Below are positions 53,764 through 61,920 of a stretch of 64,000 nt of DNA, piece by piece. The notes beneath the pieces were generated by a model. It was not told where the DNA came from. It made no database searches and was given only the letters and a program-made list of their open reading frames with translations. The translations under genes were made by a program, and so were the position numbers. Numbering within the stretch: the first letter of the stretch is position 1; the number at the start of each line of letters is the position of its first letter. The stretch comes from Hyphomonadaceae bacterium (lineage in GTDB: Bacteria; Pseudomonadota; Alphaproteobacteria; Caulobacterales; Hyphomonadaceae): NCBI GenBank assembly GCA_022844475.1, contig JALHLR010000006.1, positions 46,669 through 110,668 on the forward strand, in the 5' to 3' direction.

Positions 53764-54510
53764 TCAGGGAGTTGTCGGCGGGGCTGTTGGCGGGTCGATG
53801 CCAAACATCTGCCGCAACGCAGCAAACATCCCGCGCTCTGGCCCCTCGACTGGCGCACGCTTGTCGATATCGGCCCAGAGCGCTTCTGCTTCAGCTTTTT
53901 GCCCCTGAAGCCAGAGCCCGATCCCTGCGAGGTAGCCATAGCGAAACCGGTCCGGGTTGGCCTGGAAAGCCGCCTGGTAAAGCCGCGTCGTCCGCGCGTC
54001 GACCTCACCCGTCGTCTTGAAGCGCAAATCCGCCAGCTCGGCGATCACTTCGGCGTTGCTGGGGTCGCGGCGCAGAGACTCGGTGAATGCCTCTTCGGCC
54101 TTGAGCAGGCTTTCCTGCATGACCGCAGCCTGCGCGGCGGCGGCTGGCTCATCTCCGCCCTCCACCAGCCGCACGCCTTCCGCCTGCGCCCTTTGGGCCA
54201 GGCTCTCGTACATGCGCGCGATCATCAGGTGCGGTGTCGGATCCGTCGGCTGTTCGCGCGCACGGCGCTCCGCGATCGCGATAGCCTCTTTTTCGGTCAA
54301 CCGCTCCGGCGATGTCCGGATCATCTGCTCGATCTCGGCGAGCCGCATTTCCAGTGGCCGGTCACTCATGCCGGGCTGGCCGATGAACCAGTAAGCGCCC
54401 GCGCCCGCCAGACCAAGTCCCAGCACGGCGAGGCGCATCGGCAAGGACTTGGCGACCAGCCACGTCCCGCCCGCGACAAACACGACAGCAACGAGAATAA
54501 GCCAGATCAA
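53764..54510 (-). CDS. ccmI: Cytochrome c maturation protein CcmI (CycH)
   Basis: 248 residues. Two N-terminal helices (about 1-20 and 27-45; LILVAVVFVAGGTWLVAKSL) are followed by a periplasmic TPR-like part (AIAIAERRAREQPTDPTPHL, AFTESLRRDPSNAEVIAELA, LYQAAFQANPDRFRYGYLAG). CcmI binds the C-terminus of apocytochrome c and brings it to the CcmF-CcmH lyase. The C-terminus is Pro/Thr-rich. The ATG overlaps the stop of a histidine kinase gene by four bases, so the kinase and the ccm genes share a transcript. Confidence 0.9.
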   Translation of the reverse strand: MIWLILVAVVFVAGGTWLVAKSLPMRLAVLGLGLAGAGAYWFIGQPGMSDRPLEMRLAEIEQMIRTSPERLTEKEAIAIAERRAREQPTDPTPHLMIARMYESLAQRAQAEGVRLVEGGDEPAAAAQAAVMQESLLKAEEAFTESLRRDPSNAEVIAELADLRFKTTGEVDARTTRLYQAAFQANPDRFRYGYLAGIGLWLQGQKAEAEALWADIDKRAPVEGPERGMFAALRQMFGIDPPTAPPTTP

Positions 54511-55916
54511 AGCGGCGCCGCCGGCAATACGAGTCGCGCCCGCAACCCGCCGATGGGGCTGTCCTCCAGATGGAGGCGTCCGCCGTAAATGTCAGCGAGT
54601 TCGCTCACGATCGAAAGTCCCAGACCTGTTCCCGGCTCGGATTCGTCCAGCCGCTTGCCGCGTTCCAGCGCCTTTGCGCGATGTTCGGCAGGAAGGCCCG
54701 GACCATCATCGTCCACCTTCACTTCCATGCCGTCATCGTTCCGGGTCACCGTCACGTTAACCCGCGACTTGCACCATTTGGCAGCGTTCTCCAACAGGTT
54801 CCCAACAAGTTCATCGAAGTCGCCCCGTTCGCCCCGGAAAACCGCCTTGGGGTCGACATCCACATCAATCGCCACGCCCTTGTCCCTGTGCAGCCGCTCC
54901 AGCATCCGGGCAATGCCCTCGACCGGCTCCTTCACTTCCGTGCGAACGCCCAGCACCTCCGCCTGCGCCGCCGCCTGGGCGCGCTTCAGGTAGCTGTTCA
55001 CATTGCTGGTCATCGCCTCGGTCTGGCGCCGGACGAGGTCGGACAGCTTGTCGCTACCCTTGGCCTCGTTCTTAAGCACCGCCAGAGGCGTCTTCAGCGC
55101 ATGCGCAAGATTGCCCACATGCGTGCGCGCTCGATCCACCACATTCCGGTTGTGCGTGATCAGCGTGTTGATTTCCCGCACCAGCGGCGACAGCTCGCTG
55201 GGATACTCGCCATCCAGCTTGTCCCTGCGTCCCGCCCGGACATCACCCAACTTGTCCTCGATCTCGTGCAGCGGCCGCAGCCCGTACCGGATCAGCACCA
55301 GCACGCCGCCGATCAGACCAATCGCAAGCACGCCAAGCGCGATGCCGAGCCGAAGCGTGAAGCTGCCGACTGATGCATCGGCGCTCGTGCGGTCGATTGC
55401 AGCATACAGCAGTAGCGGCTCAGGCCGGTCCGGAAAAGTCACAGCCTGCAGTCCGACGCGCATCTGCTTGTCGTCGGGCCCCGGCGCATCAAGATGGAGC
55501 ACGGCGCCTCTCTGCTTCAGGGCTTCGGCGCGCACATCCGCAGCAACGCCGGCATCCTCATCGAAGAAACTCAGCGACTTCCTCGTCCGCACGACTTCAT
55601 TTTCGGCGCTCAGATCGATGAAGGCCCAATAGCGGCCCAGCAGGGGAAGGCTGAAGCGCTCGTCGCGTGGCAGCTTCGCATCGTCGACGGCGATCTGTCC
55701 CTGTTCGGAGTTGACCGCCCCCGCCAGCGTTCGCAGCGTATCGTCGAGCGACAGGTCAAGCTGCTGGTCGGTCTCTGTGCGATAGAACGCCTGCAGCGAC
55801 CAGCCTGCAATCAGAAGCACAACCGCGCTCCAGATCGCCGCAGCAACAAGCATGCGCCGCGCGATTGAGCCGCGCACACGCGCTCCGTCGCTCTCGGCGC
55901 CTGCCGTCTCAGTCAT
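54507..55916 (-). CDS. Sensor histidine kinase, FeuQ/PhoQ-like
   Basis: 469 residues. Helix 1 near 22-45, periplasmic sensor about 46-190, helix 2 near 192-212, a HAMP-like linker, then the HisKA box GNLAHALKTPLAVLKNEAKG. This LAHxLKTPL form is typical of the FeuQ/PhoQ-like group of alphaproteobacteria. ATPase motifs: NLLENAAKWCKSRV, KVDDDGPGLPAE and GTGLGLSIVSELADIYGG. The regulator gene ends two bases before this start. It is translationally coupled to ccmI. In rhizobia the FeuPQ pair affects iron uptake and osmoadaptation, which would fit haem use, but the ligand here is unknown. Confidence 0.9.
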   Translation of the reverse strand: MTETAGAESDGARVRGSIARRMLVAAAIWSAVVLLIAGWSLQAFYRTETDQQLDLSLDDTLRTLAGAVNSEQGQIAVDDAKLPRDERFSLPLLGRYWAFIDLSAENEVVRTRKSLSFFDEDAGVAADVRAEALKQRGAVLHLDAPGPDDKQMRVGLQAVTFPDRPEPLLLYAAIDRTSADASVGSFTLRLGIALGVLAIGLIGGVLVLIRYGLRPLHEIEDKLGDVRAGRRDKLDGEYPSELSPLVREINTLITHNRNVVDRARTHVGNLAHALKTPLAVLKNEAKGSDKLSDLVRRQTEAMTSNVNSYLKRAQAAAQAEVLGVRTEVKEPVEGIARMLERLHRDKGVAIDVDVDPKAVFRGERGDFDELVGNLLENAAKWCKSRVNVTVTRNDDGMEVKVDDDGPGLPAEHRAKALERGKRLDESEPGTGLGLSIVSELADIYGGRLHLEDSPIGGLRARLVLPAAPL

Positions 55917-55917
55917 G

Positions 55918-56598
55918 CTAGTCGACGATCTTTTCCGCTACAGGGTCGATCAACCGATACCCGAGGCCGCGTTCCGTCAAGATGCGGTTGGATCCGATCT
56001 TGCGGCGCAGACGGCCGACAAACACCTCGATCGTGTTCGAATCGCGATCAAAATCCTGATCGTAGATGTGCTCGACCAGCTCTGTGCGCGGCACGACGCG
56101 ACCCTGATGGTGCATCAGGTAGGACAGCACGCGATATTCATGGGCTGTCAGCTTGATCGGCTCACCATTTACCGACGCCCGCGCCGCGCGTGTATCAACA
56201 CGCAGGTCGCCGCACTCCAGCGCCGCCGACGCATGTCCTGCCGCGCGTCGCATCAACGCACGCAAGCGCGCCAGAAGTTCTTCCGTCACGAAGGGCTTGG
56301 TGAGGTAGTCGTCAGCGCCGGCGTCGAACCCTGCGACCTTCTCGCTCCAGCGATCGCGCGCCGTGAGGATAAGAACAGGCATGTCCTTGCCGCTCGTCCG
56401 CCACTTCTCGAGCACGCGCACGCCGTCCATCTTCGGCAAACCAAGGTCGAGCACGGCCGCGTCATAAGGCTCGGTCTCGCCAAGGAAGTGCCCTTCCTCG
56501 CCGTCCGGCGCCAGATCCACAGCGTAGCCCGCCTGCGACAGTGCTTCACTCAGCTGCCGACCGAGATCGGGATCATCTTCGACAACAAGAACTCTCAT
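55918..56598 (-). CDS. OmpR-family response regulator, FeuP/PhoP-like
   Basis: 226 residues from the ATG at MRVLVVEDDPDLG. Receiver: Asp8/Asp9, phospho-acceptor Asp51 (AAVLDLGLPKMDG), Thr in LILTARDRW, Lys in YLTKPFVTEEL. Winged helix: VNGEPIKLTAHEYRVLSYLM, VVPRTELVEHIYDQDFDRDS and NTIEVFVGRLRRKIG. It is the cognate of the kinase two bases downstream. A PepSY-type protein gene lies 14 bases upstream on the same strand, as often seen with PhoP-like regulators. Confidence 0.94.
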   Translation of the reverse strand: MRVLVVEDDPDLGRQLSEALSQAGYAVDLAPDGEEGHFLGETEPYDAAVLDLGLPKMDGVRVLEKWRTSGKDMPVLILTARDRWSEKVAGFDAGADDYLTKPFVTEELLARLRALMRRAAGHASAALECGDLRVDTRAARASVNGEPIKLTAHEYRVLSYLMHHQGRVVPRTELVEHIYDQDFDRDSNTIEVFVGRLRRKIGSNRILTERGLGYRLIDPVAEKIVD

Positions 56599-56612
56599 CG
56601 CAATTCCAGCCC

Positions 56613-56942
56613 TTACTCTTCTCGGCCTGTCGACGCATTGACGCGCAGGTTGAGGCGACGACCATCTTCCGTCATCCACGCAATCATGTAGTAGCCGCCG
56701 GACTTCCTCGCATCGAGGTGCTGACCGCCATACTTTGAACGTAGGTCGCGAAGCACATCGCTAAGTGACACCTCGCGCTGCGACCCGCGATCATCGCGCG
56801 GACTATCCCACGAGTCGCCGCGCTGGAACGGATTGTCGAACGACTGATCGCGATCGCGGCCACGCTGGGCGTAGGCAGGCGAAATCGCCGCGCTCGCCAT
56901 CAGCACGGCAGCCATCAAGGGAATCAGGGTTCTTCGCAACAT
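56613..56942 (-). CDS. Periplasmic PepSY-like protein
   Basis: 109 residues from the ATG at MLRRTLIPLMAAV. Signal peptide with cleavage after AYA (about 25). The mature part starts Arg/Asp-rich (RGRDRDQSFDNPFQRGDSWD) and has one PepSY-like module (LSDVLRDLRSKYGGQHLDAR, YYMIAWMTEDGRRLNLRVNA). PepSY proteins near two-component genes often modulate the sensor kinase. It starts the run regulator-kinase-ccmI and so may be its first gene. Confidence 0.8.
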   Translation of the reverse strand: MLRRTLIPLMAAVLMASAAISPAYAQRGRDRDQSFDNPFQRGDSWDSPRDDRGSQREVSLSDVLRDLRSKYGGQHLDARKSGGYYMIAWMTEDGRRLNLRVNASTGREE

Positions 56943-57043
56943 GGGAACACGTTTAGTCCCGACTCCGTGAACCTCGTCTGAACAGGTGCGGGTCACGCCA
57001 AAACGACGCAGTTTCCGCTGCGATTCACTGAAAATGCCCGCTT

Positions 57044-57940
57044 TCATCGCTGCACATCGGTCTTGCGTCCGGACCAGTTGCGAATGAACTCCTTCAGCTC
57101 CGCATCTTCCTTGCGCGGGAGCACAATCATGAGCCGCACAAGAAGGTCGCCCGGCGTCGGCCGCGTCTGCACGCCCTTGCCGCGAAGCTTCAGAAGATCG
57201 CCCGAACTGGCGCCCGCAGGCACCGACATGGTTACCATTCCAGACGGCGTACTGACAGGCACCTTGCCGCCCTCGACGGCCTCAGCCAGGGAGATTTTCA
57301 GATCCATGCGGATGTCATCGCCGTCGCGGCGATAAACAGGATGCTCGCCAACCTTGATCTCAACCAGCGCATCGCCGGCCGGGCCATTCCCAGCGCCCGG
57401 CAGACCCTGGCTCTTCAGCCTGAGAGTCTGGCCAGAGGTGAGCCCCGCGGGAATCGCTAGGTCCAGCGTGCGGCCATCCGACATCGTCACCCGGCGCTTT
57501 CCGCCATTCACCGCGTCGAGAAAGTCGACCTCCATGCGATAGCGGACATCCTCGCCGCGCTGCTGGCCGAATCCGCGACTGCCGCCGCCGCGGCTGAACA
57601 GGCCGTCGAACAGATCTTCGAAGACATCGCCGCGCTGGCCGCGCCCGCGCGCGCCTGCGGCAGCGCCCGCAAACCCGCCTCCAAATCCGGTTCCCGGCTG
57701 GAACTGCGGACGCTCGTTCCCCTCGGCGTCAATCTCCCCGCGATCGAAACGACCGCGCAGATTTTCATCTGTCAGCAGGTTGAACGCCGCCGTCACTCGC
57801 TTGAAACGCTCCTCGGATGCGCTGTCGTTCGGGCGCACGTCCGGGTGCAGCTCCTTGGCGAGCTTGCGGTATGCCTTCCTGATCTCTTCCGCGGTGGAGG
57901 CCCTGGGCACTCCAAGCGCAGCGTAGGGATCCCAGCTCAA
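57044..57940 (-). CDS. DnaJ-type co-chaperone (CbpA-like)
   Basis: 298 residues from a TTG start that has aagg eight bases upstream and gives the normal J-domain N-terminus (SWDPYAALGVPRAS); a second TTG 20 codons earlier lacks both. There is no in-frame ATG. The J-domain has HPD at 32-34, needed to stimulate DnaK ATPase. A Gly/Phe-rich stretch (about 75-110) follows, then the two C-terminal substrate-binding domains (RRVTMSDGRTLDLAIPAGLT; TLRLKSQGLPGAG). No zinc-finger is present, so it is CbpA/DjlA-like, not DnaJ proper. Confidence 0.88.
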   Translation of the reverse strand: MSWDPYAALGVPRASTAEEIRKAYRKLAKELHPDVRPNDSASEERFKRVTAAFNLLTDENLRGRFDRGEIDAEGNERPQFQPGTGFGGGFAGAAAGARGRGQRGDVFEDLFDGLFSRGGGSRGFGQQRGEDVRYRMEVDFLDAVNGGKRRVTMSDGRTLDLAIPAGLTSGQTLRLKSQGLPGAGNGPAGDALVEIKVGEHPVYRRDGDDIRMDLKISLAEAVEGGKVPVSTPSGMVTMSVPAGASSGDLLKLRGKGVQTRPTPGDLLVRLMIVLPRKEDAELKEFIRNWSGRKTDVQR

Positions 57941-58045
57941 CTGTTGATCCTTGCCGAAAAACCTTGCCCTAGCGTGGGACGTGATACCCCTGCAAGACAA
58001 GCCGGAAGATGGGTATATTGAGGCAAATCTGGACGTTTCTCACGT

Positions 58046-58432
58046 TTATGACTCGGGAATCGTCACTTGGACCCCTGTCCACGGTCCCGGCACGCCATTC
58101 GAACCGATTTGCGTCACCTCGACAAGCGCCAGCCCGCCCGCTGGAAAGTCCGTGACCTGCTCAGCTCCATGACAATCAGCGTCAGGGGAAACCACCTCCC
58201 ACTCGCGAATCGATGCGCCACCCGTCAGCCTGCCCCGATACGCCTCCACCGCCTCGACCGGCGGATTTCCTGCGCCCCAGTCATCCCCATCCTTCCGTGC
58301 ACGGCGCATCCAGGACAGCGCAAGATCGTCACCTGACCGCACCGCCCGCAGATGCGCCGGCGACCGGGGCTCCGCAGCCCGCGCGTCGTGAATGACCACG
58401 CCAATCCACGCACCAGCTTCCCAGGCAAACAC
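58046..58432 (-). pseudogene. GTA gp15 C-terminal remnant
   Basis: 128 codons that read like the extreme C-terminus of GTA gp15, the tail-tip/host-attachment protein of over 1,200 residues. Diagnostic stretches are SPAHLRAVRSGDDLALSWMR, RKDGDDWGAGNPPVEAVEAY and, at the end, VEVTQIGSNGVPGPWTGVQV; the WxRRxRxxGDxW...P pattern is typical. It has a proper stop but only a chance start within the gp12 remnant. Its frame overlaps the gp12 frame by about 100 bases, which marks the deletion junction: gp12 N-terminus fused to gp15 C-terminus with gp13 and gp14 lost. Confidence 0.75.
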
Positions 58433-58799
58433 CAGCCCATGCCCCGCCGCTCGCGTTCCGCCTCAACAGCTGGAATGCGGCGGAAAACCCGTCGCCAGTC
58501 AGCAGCGGCTGTTCTGTCGCCGCAATGGCCCGTCCGGGTCCACAGCTCTTCCAGTCCAGCGGATCGCGATACCGGAAGCCATGCTTGCGCCCCTGCCGCG
58601 CTTCGGAAAAGGCAATCAGCTCGTGTGCAATATCTGCACGCATCGCCGCGCCACCAACCTCCCACCGCCGCAGCGACTGCGCCCAACGTCCGTTGCGACT
58701 CTCCGCGCCAGAGGCCAAGTGTACAGCATCCGTCATCCGCTCCGACCCGCCACCCACGCCGATCGCCAGCGCCAACGCCAAACTTGCCTCATGAAACGC
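58329..58799 (-). pseudogene. GTA gp12 (DUF2460) N-terminal remnant
   Basis: The frame reads AFHEASLALALAIGVGGGSE, then HLASGAESRNGRWAQSLRRW, SEARQGRKHGFRYRDPLDWK and LLTGDGFSAAFQLLRRN, an excellent match in order to the first half of DUF2460/gp12, the distal tail protein of about 210 residues. No ATG precedes it in frame; the only starts are TTG codons inside it. After LLRRN the frame becomes non-family sequence, so about half the gene is missing. Upstream, a stop lies near the end of the gp11-like fragment. Confidence 0.8.
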
Positions 58800-58871
58800 G
58801 CTAGTGTGAACCGCGTCGCGCCGGCTTCGCCGACGGACCCCGCAACCCGATTCATCGACGATGCTCCTGTA

Positions 58872-59099
58872 TCAGAGGCCCGGGGTCGATCTCTCGATAT
58901 AGCCGCCCGGCAATCCATACAGCGCCAGTTGCGCCAGCGTCTCCGCGATCCGTCGCGCCAGCCGGTCAAGATCGTCATCACCAGACTTCACAATCCGCAT
59001 AAGCTCCCGCTCCACGGTCTGCGTCGCCTTAGGCAACACCGCCTCCAGCGCGTCTCGCGCTGCGCGCGCTGCTTCGTCCTGCTCCTGCGCCTCATCCAC
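58872..59099 (-). pseudogene. Possible GTA gp11 (tail tape-measure) remnant
   Basis: 75 codons from a GTG. The stretch TVERELMRIVKSGDDDLDRL and IAETLAQLALYGLPGGYIER resembles the region of the short GTA tape-measure protein where helices of the form LERxLxxAxRTGxxSxxDL are followed by a Gly-rich membrane-like part. The open frame extends about 70 bases further upstream to the end of the antiporter gene. Placement directly before gp12 supports it. Similarity is weaker than for gp12 and gp15, and a separate small protein cannot be excluded. Confidence 0.45.
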
Positions 59100-59182
59100 C
59101 AGATGGACGAAAAGTGGGCCGAGTTCATGGACCGCTCCCGCGCCGGCTGGGAAAAGATGCTCGGCGTCCTTGCGACGCTGCT

Positions 59183-60856
59183 TTAGGCCTGCTGCACCAC
59201 GTGGCGCGGAATGAAGGCCGTCGCCTTGTCGATCATCGCGTCGGCAATCTCCTGCTCGCCCGACACGATCAGATCGGCGCCAAGCCCGCGCAGGTGCTCC
59301 ACCTCGGCATCCGAATGCGCCCGTGCGTAGACCTTCACCTTCGGGTTCAGCTTCCGCGCCAGCTCAACGATCCCTCCCGCCTCAAATCCATCCGGCACCG
59401 TCACGAAGATCAGGTCCGCCTGCGGCGCTCCGGCCGCGATCATCGTTTCGTGCGAAATCCCGTTTCCGAGCACCACCGGAATCCCGCGCCCCTGCAGCAT
59501 CTCGACCAGGTCCGGCCGGTCTTCGATCACCGAATATGTGGCGCCCGCCGAATCCAACGCCTTCCCGATCAGAGATCCGACGCGGCCATAGCCGATCAGC
59601 ACCGCCCGCTTGGGCGCCGCCGCCGGCGCCACTACTGGCGGCGTTGCTCCTGCAACCTTTCCGCTGACGCGGTCGAGAACAGCAAACAGTAGCGGGTTCA
59701 ACACGATCGAAATGATCGCTCCGCCGAGGATAGCATTTCGCGCTTCCTCCGGGATAAGGTCCAGCTGCAGGCCAATGCCGGCAAGAATGAACGAGAACTC
59801 GCCGATCTGCCCCCGCGCCCCAGTCACCATGGCCGCCGCCTCGCGCGATTTCCCGAACGCGCGCAGCAGCGCAAAACTCACAGCGGACCGGAACACAACA
59901 ATGATGCCAACAGTCGCAATCAGCGGCCACGGATTTCCCAGCAACACGCGCGGATCGAACAGCATACCCACCGACACAAAGAACAGCACCGCGAACGCAT
60001 CGCGCAGGGGGAGCGTCTCGTTCGCCGCCTGCTGCGACAACTCGCTCTCCGCCATGATCAGCCCTGCGAACAGCGCGCCCAGCGCCACGGAGATCCCGAA
60101 CACCGCCGACGCCGCATAAGCCACACCCAGCGCAATTGCCAGCACGCACAGCCGGAACAACTCGCGCGACCCCATGTGCACGACGCGACGCAGGATCCAC
60201 GGCACCAGGCGCTTACCCGCCAGAAGCATGATCAACCCAAACGCCGCGACCTTGCCCAGCGTCAGCGCGACCGCGATCCCGACATCCTGCATTTGCAGAA
60301 CCGTCATTACCTCGCCATTCTCCGTCCCGCCGCGGATCTGCGCCCATGTCGGCAGCAGCACCATGGCGAGAACCATCGCCAGGTCTTCGACCACAAGCCA
60401 ACCGACCGTCAGCTTGCCGCGCTCCGTCTGCATCACCCGCTTGTCCTGCAGGTTGCGAAGCGACACGACAGTCGACGCCACAGACAGCGACAGCCCGAAC
60501 ACCACCCCCGCCTCGAGTCCCCACCCGATCAGCATCGACGCGGCGATCCCGGCAGCCACGGTGAGGATGATCGTCAGGAGCGTCATCGGCACAGCCACGC
60601 CGCGAACCGACATCAGGTCCCGCGGAGAGAAATGCAGCCCCACCCCGAACATCAGCAGGATGACGCCGACATCGGCCACTTCCTGCGCCAGTCCCTCGTC
60701 TGCGACAAAGCCCGGCGTCGATGGTCCGATCAAGACGCCCGCCAGAAGGTAGCCCAGCAGCGGCGAAAGCTTCAGCCGGCTGGCAATCGCGCCCAATACA
60801 AAGGCAAGGCCAAACCCCACAGCCAGAAGCGCAATCAGTGGGGAGTCATGCGTCAC
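59183..60856 (-). CDS. CPA2-type cation/proton antiporter with TrkA-N domain (YbaL/KefB-like)
   Basis: 557 residues, intact. The first ~395 residues form a 12-13 helix Na+/H+ exchanger domain (KLSPLLGYLLAGVLIGPSTP, GVILLMFGVGLHFSPRDLMS, SLSVASTVVSLRNLQDKRVM). A linker of about 20 Pro/Ala residues leads to a TrkA-N/RCK domain (about 413-540; RAVLIGYGRVGSLIGKALDS, IPVVLGNGISHETMIAAGAP) that binds NAD(H) or glutathione-type ligands. It moves K+ or Na+ against protons. The Kef-type Q-loop for glutathione was not evident, so YbaL-like is preferred. It lies between two groups of GTA remnants. Confidence 0.94.
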   Translation of the reverse strand: MTHDSPLIALLAVGFGLAFVLGAIASRLKLSPLLGYLLAGVLIGPSTPGFVADEGLAQEVADVGVILLMFGVGLHFSPRDLMSVRGVAVPMTLLTIILTVAAGIAASMLIGWGLEAGVVFGLSLSVASTVVSLRNLQDKRVMQTERGKLTVGWLVVEDLAMVLAMVLLPTWAQIRGGTENGEVMTVLQMQDVGIAVALTLGKVAAFGLIMLLAGKRLVPWILRRVVHMGSRELFRLCVLAIALGVAYAASAVFGISVALGALFAGLIMAESELSQQAANETLPLRDAFAVLFFVSVGMLFDPRVLLGNPWPLIATVGIIVVFRSAVSFALLRAFGKSREAAAMVTGARGQIGEFSFILAGIGLQLDLIPEEARNAILGGAIISIVLNPLLFAVLDRVSGKVAGATPPVVAPAAAPKRAVLIGYGRVGSLIGKALDSAGATYSVIEDRPDLVEMLQGRGIPVVLGNGISHETMIAAGAPQADLIFVTVPDGFEAGGIVELARKLNPKVKVYARAHSDAEVEHLRGLGADLIVSGEQEIADAMIDKATAFIPRHVVQQA

Positions 60857-61024
60857 CGATGCGGGGCCCTTCTGCTTGTGCGGAACGAATCCAACCTTCG
60901 CAGATCGCCAATCCCGAATGCAAAGAAAATCGTGCGACCTCTGTACCTCGCGGCAATTTTCGGCGAGCCGCCAAGGTGGCCTTAACCGTCATGTGCGATG
61001 CAGGAACTCTGTACGGACATCATT

Positions 61025-61516
61025 ATGCGCTTTCGCGACCCAAAAAGACTGCGCATCATCTCGGTCGCCAGCGTCCTGCTGCTCCTGACCGGCTTGCCCA
61101 TGATCGTGGGCCTGACGCGCTTCGTGCCGGATCCTTCCGCCCAACCGCCGGGAATCTTGGCGACTTACGCGTCCGGCCTGACCGCGTTGAGCGGTGCGGT
61201 GATCATGGCGTCAGTCCTGTCCGTGCTCTTCGCCATCTGGCACTTCGTCAACCTTCGCCGCGACGTGGGTCGCAAATACCTGATGCAGAGTTCCCGCCGC
61301 CGCCGTAATCTGGTCGAGGATGCGCGAACGGTCGGCATCATCCTTGGCGTCGCCGGTCTGATCATCGGAAGCCTCGCCGGCCTCTATGCGTCGATGGTGC
61401 ATGCGCGGCCTGACCTAATGAACGGCATGCCGGCGCTACACCTCTCCGCCGAACTCGCCATCGGCTGCCTCTTAGGCGGCGCGCTACTTTACGTAGCCGG
61501 CCGCTTCGGCCGCTAG
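61025..61516 (+). CDS. Small four-helix membrane protein, function unknown
   Basis: 163 residues from the ATG at MRFRDPKRLRIIS, with gga seven bases upstream; an ATG nine codons earlier lacks a ribosome site. About four helices: IISVASVLLLLTGLPMIVGL, LSGAVIMASVLSVLFAIWHF, VGIILGVAGLIIGSLAGLYA and LSAELAIGCLLGGALLYVAG. The loop between helices 2 and 3 is very basic (LRRDVGRKYLMQSSRRRRNL), so it should face the cytoplasm. No family recognised. It is divergent from the antiporter and its stop overlaps the stop of the gp8 remnant by four bases. Confidence 0.7.
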   Translation: MRFRDPKRLRIISVASVLLLLTGLPMIVGLTRFVPDPSAQPPGILATYASGLTALSGAVIMASVLSVLFAIWHFVNLRRDVGRKYLMQSSRRRRNLVEDARTVGIILGVAGLIIGSLAGLYASMVHARPDLMNGMPALHLSAELAIGCLLGGALLYVAGRFGR

Positions 61517-61920
61517 GCGGCTTCCACCACCGCCCTCATCCGCAGGATCGCACGCCAGATCCCGCGCCCTCGGCTCAGCGTGTCCGCAAACGCCGGAACG
61601 AGCAGCACGCACCGCCACCCCTCCATCTCAGGCTCCGCGGCACGCAGCGCATCGCGGATCGCCGCAATCGGGCGCACGCCTTCTATCCCGCCCTCCATCC
61701 GGCTCACGACCACCAGGACCACACGATGCTCGCTGGCTTCCACGCCCATTGCCCCAGTCGGCTCCGAGAAATGCCTTGCGATCTCGAGATGGAGACAGGC
61801 CAGCCTCGAACCCGTCTTTTCCAGCAAGCGCATAGGATCCCCGAGTAACGCCAACACATCTGCATCGCCGTTCAGCGCCGCAATGATCGCGCTCTCCAGC
61901 GCCTACTGGGCCGAACTCAC
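61513..61920 (-). pseudogene. GTA gp8 (DUF3168) remnant with in-frame amber codon
   Basis: Read from the GTG at 61920 the frame is VSSAQ-stop-ALESAIIAALNGDADVLALL, then EASEHRVVLVVVSRMEGG, IRDALRAAEPEMEGWRCVLL and GIWRAILRMRAVVE to a normal stop. This matches DUF3168/gp8 over its whole ~135 residues; only codon six is TAG (61903-61905). Restarting at GTG 61857 would give 114 residues lacking the first helix. The stop is more simply a nonsense mutation in an otherwise full-length gene. Its GTG overlaps the gp6 remnant stop as GTGA. Confidence 0.75.

Noticed and set aside
57951..58172. Plus-strand 73-codon frame between the DnaJ gene and the GTA remnants
   Set aside because: No ribosome site, overlaps the gp15 remnant antisense, and no protein-like features.
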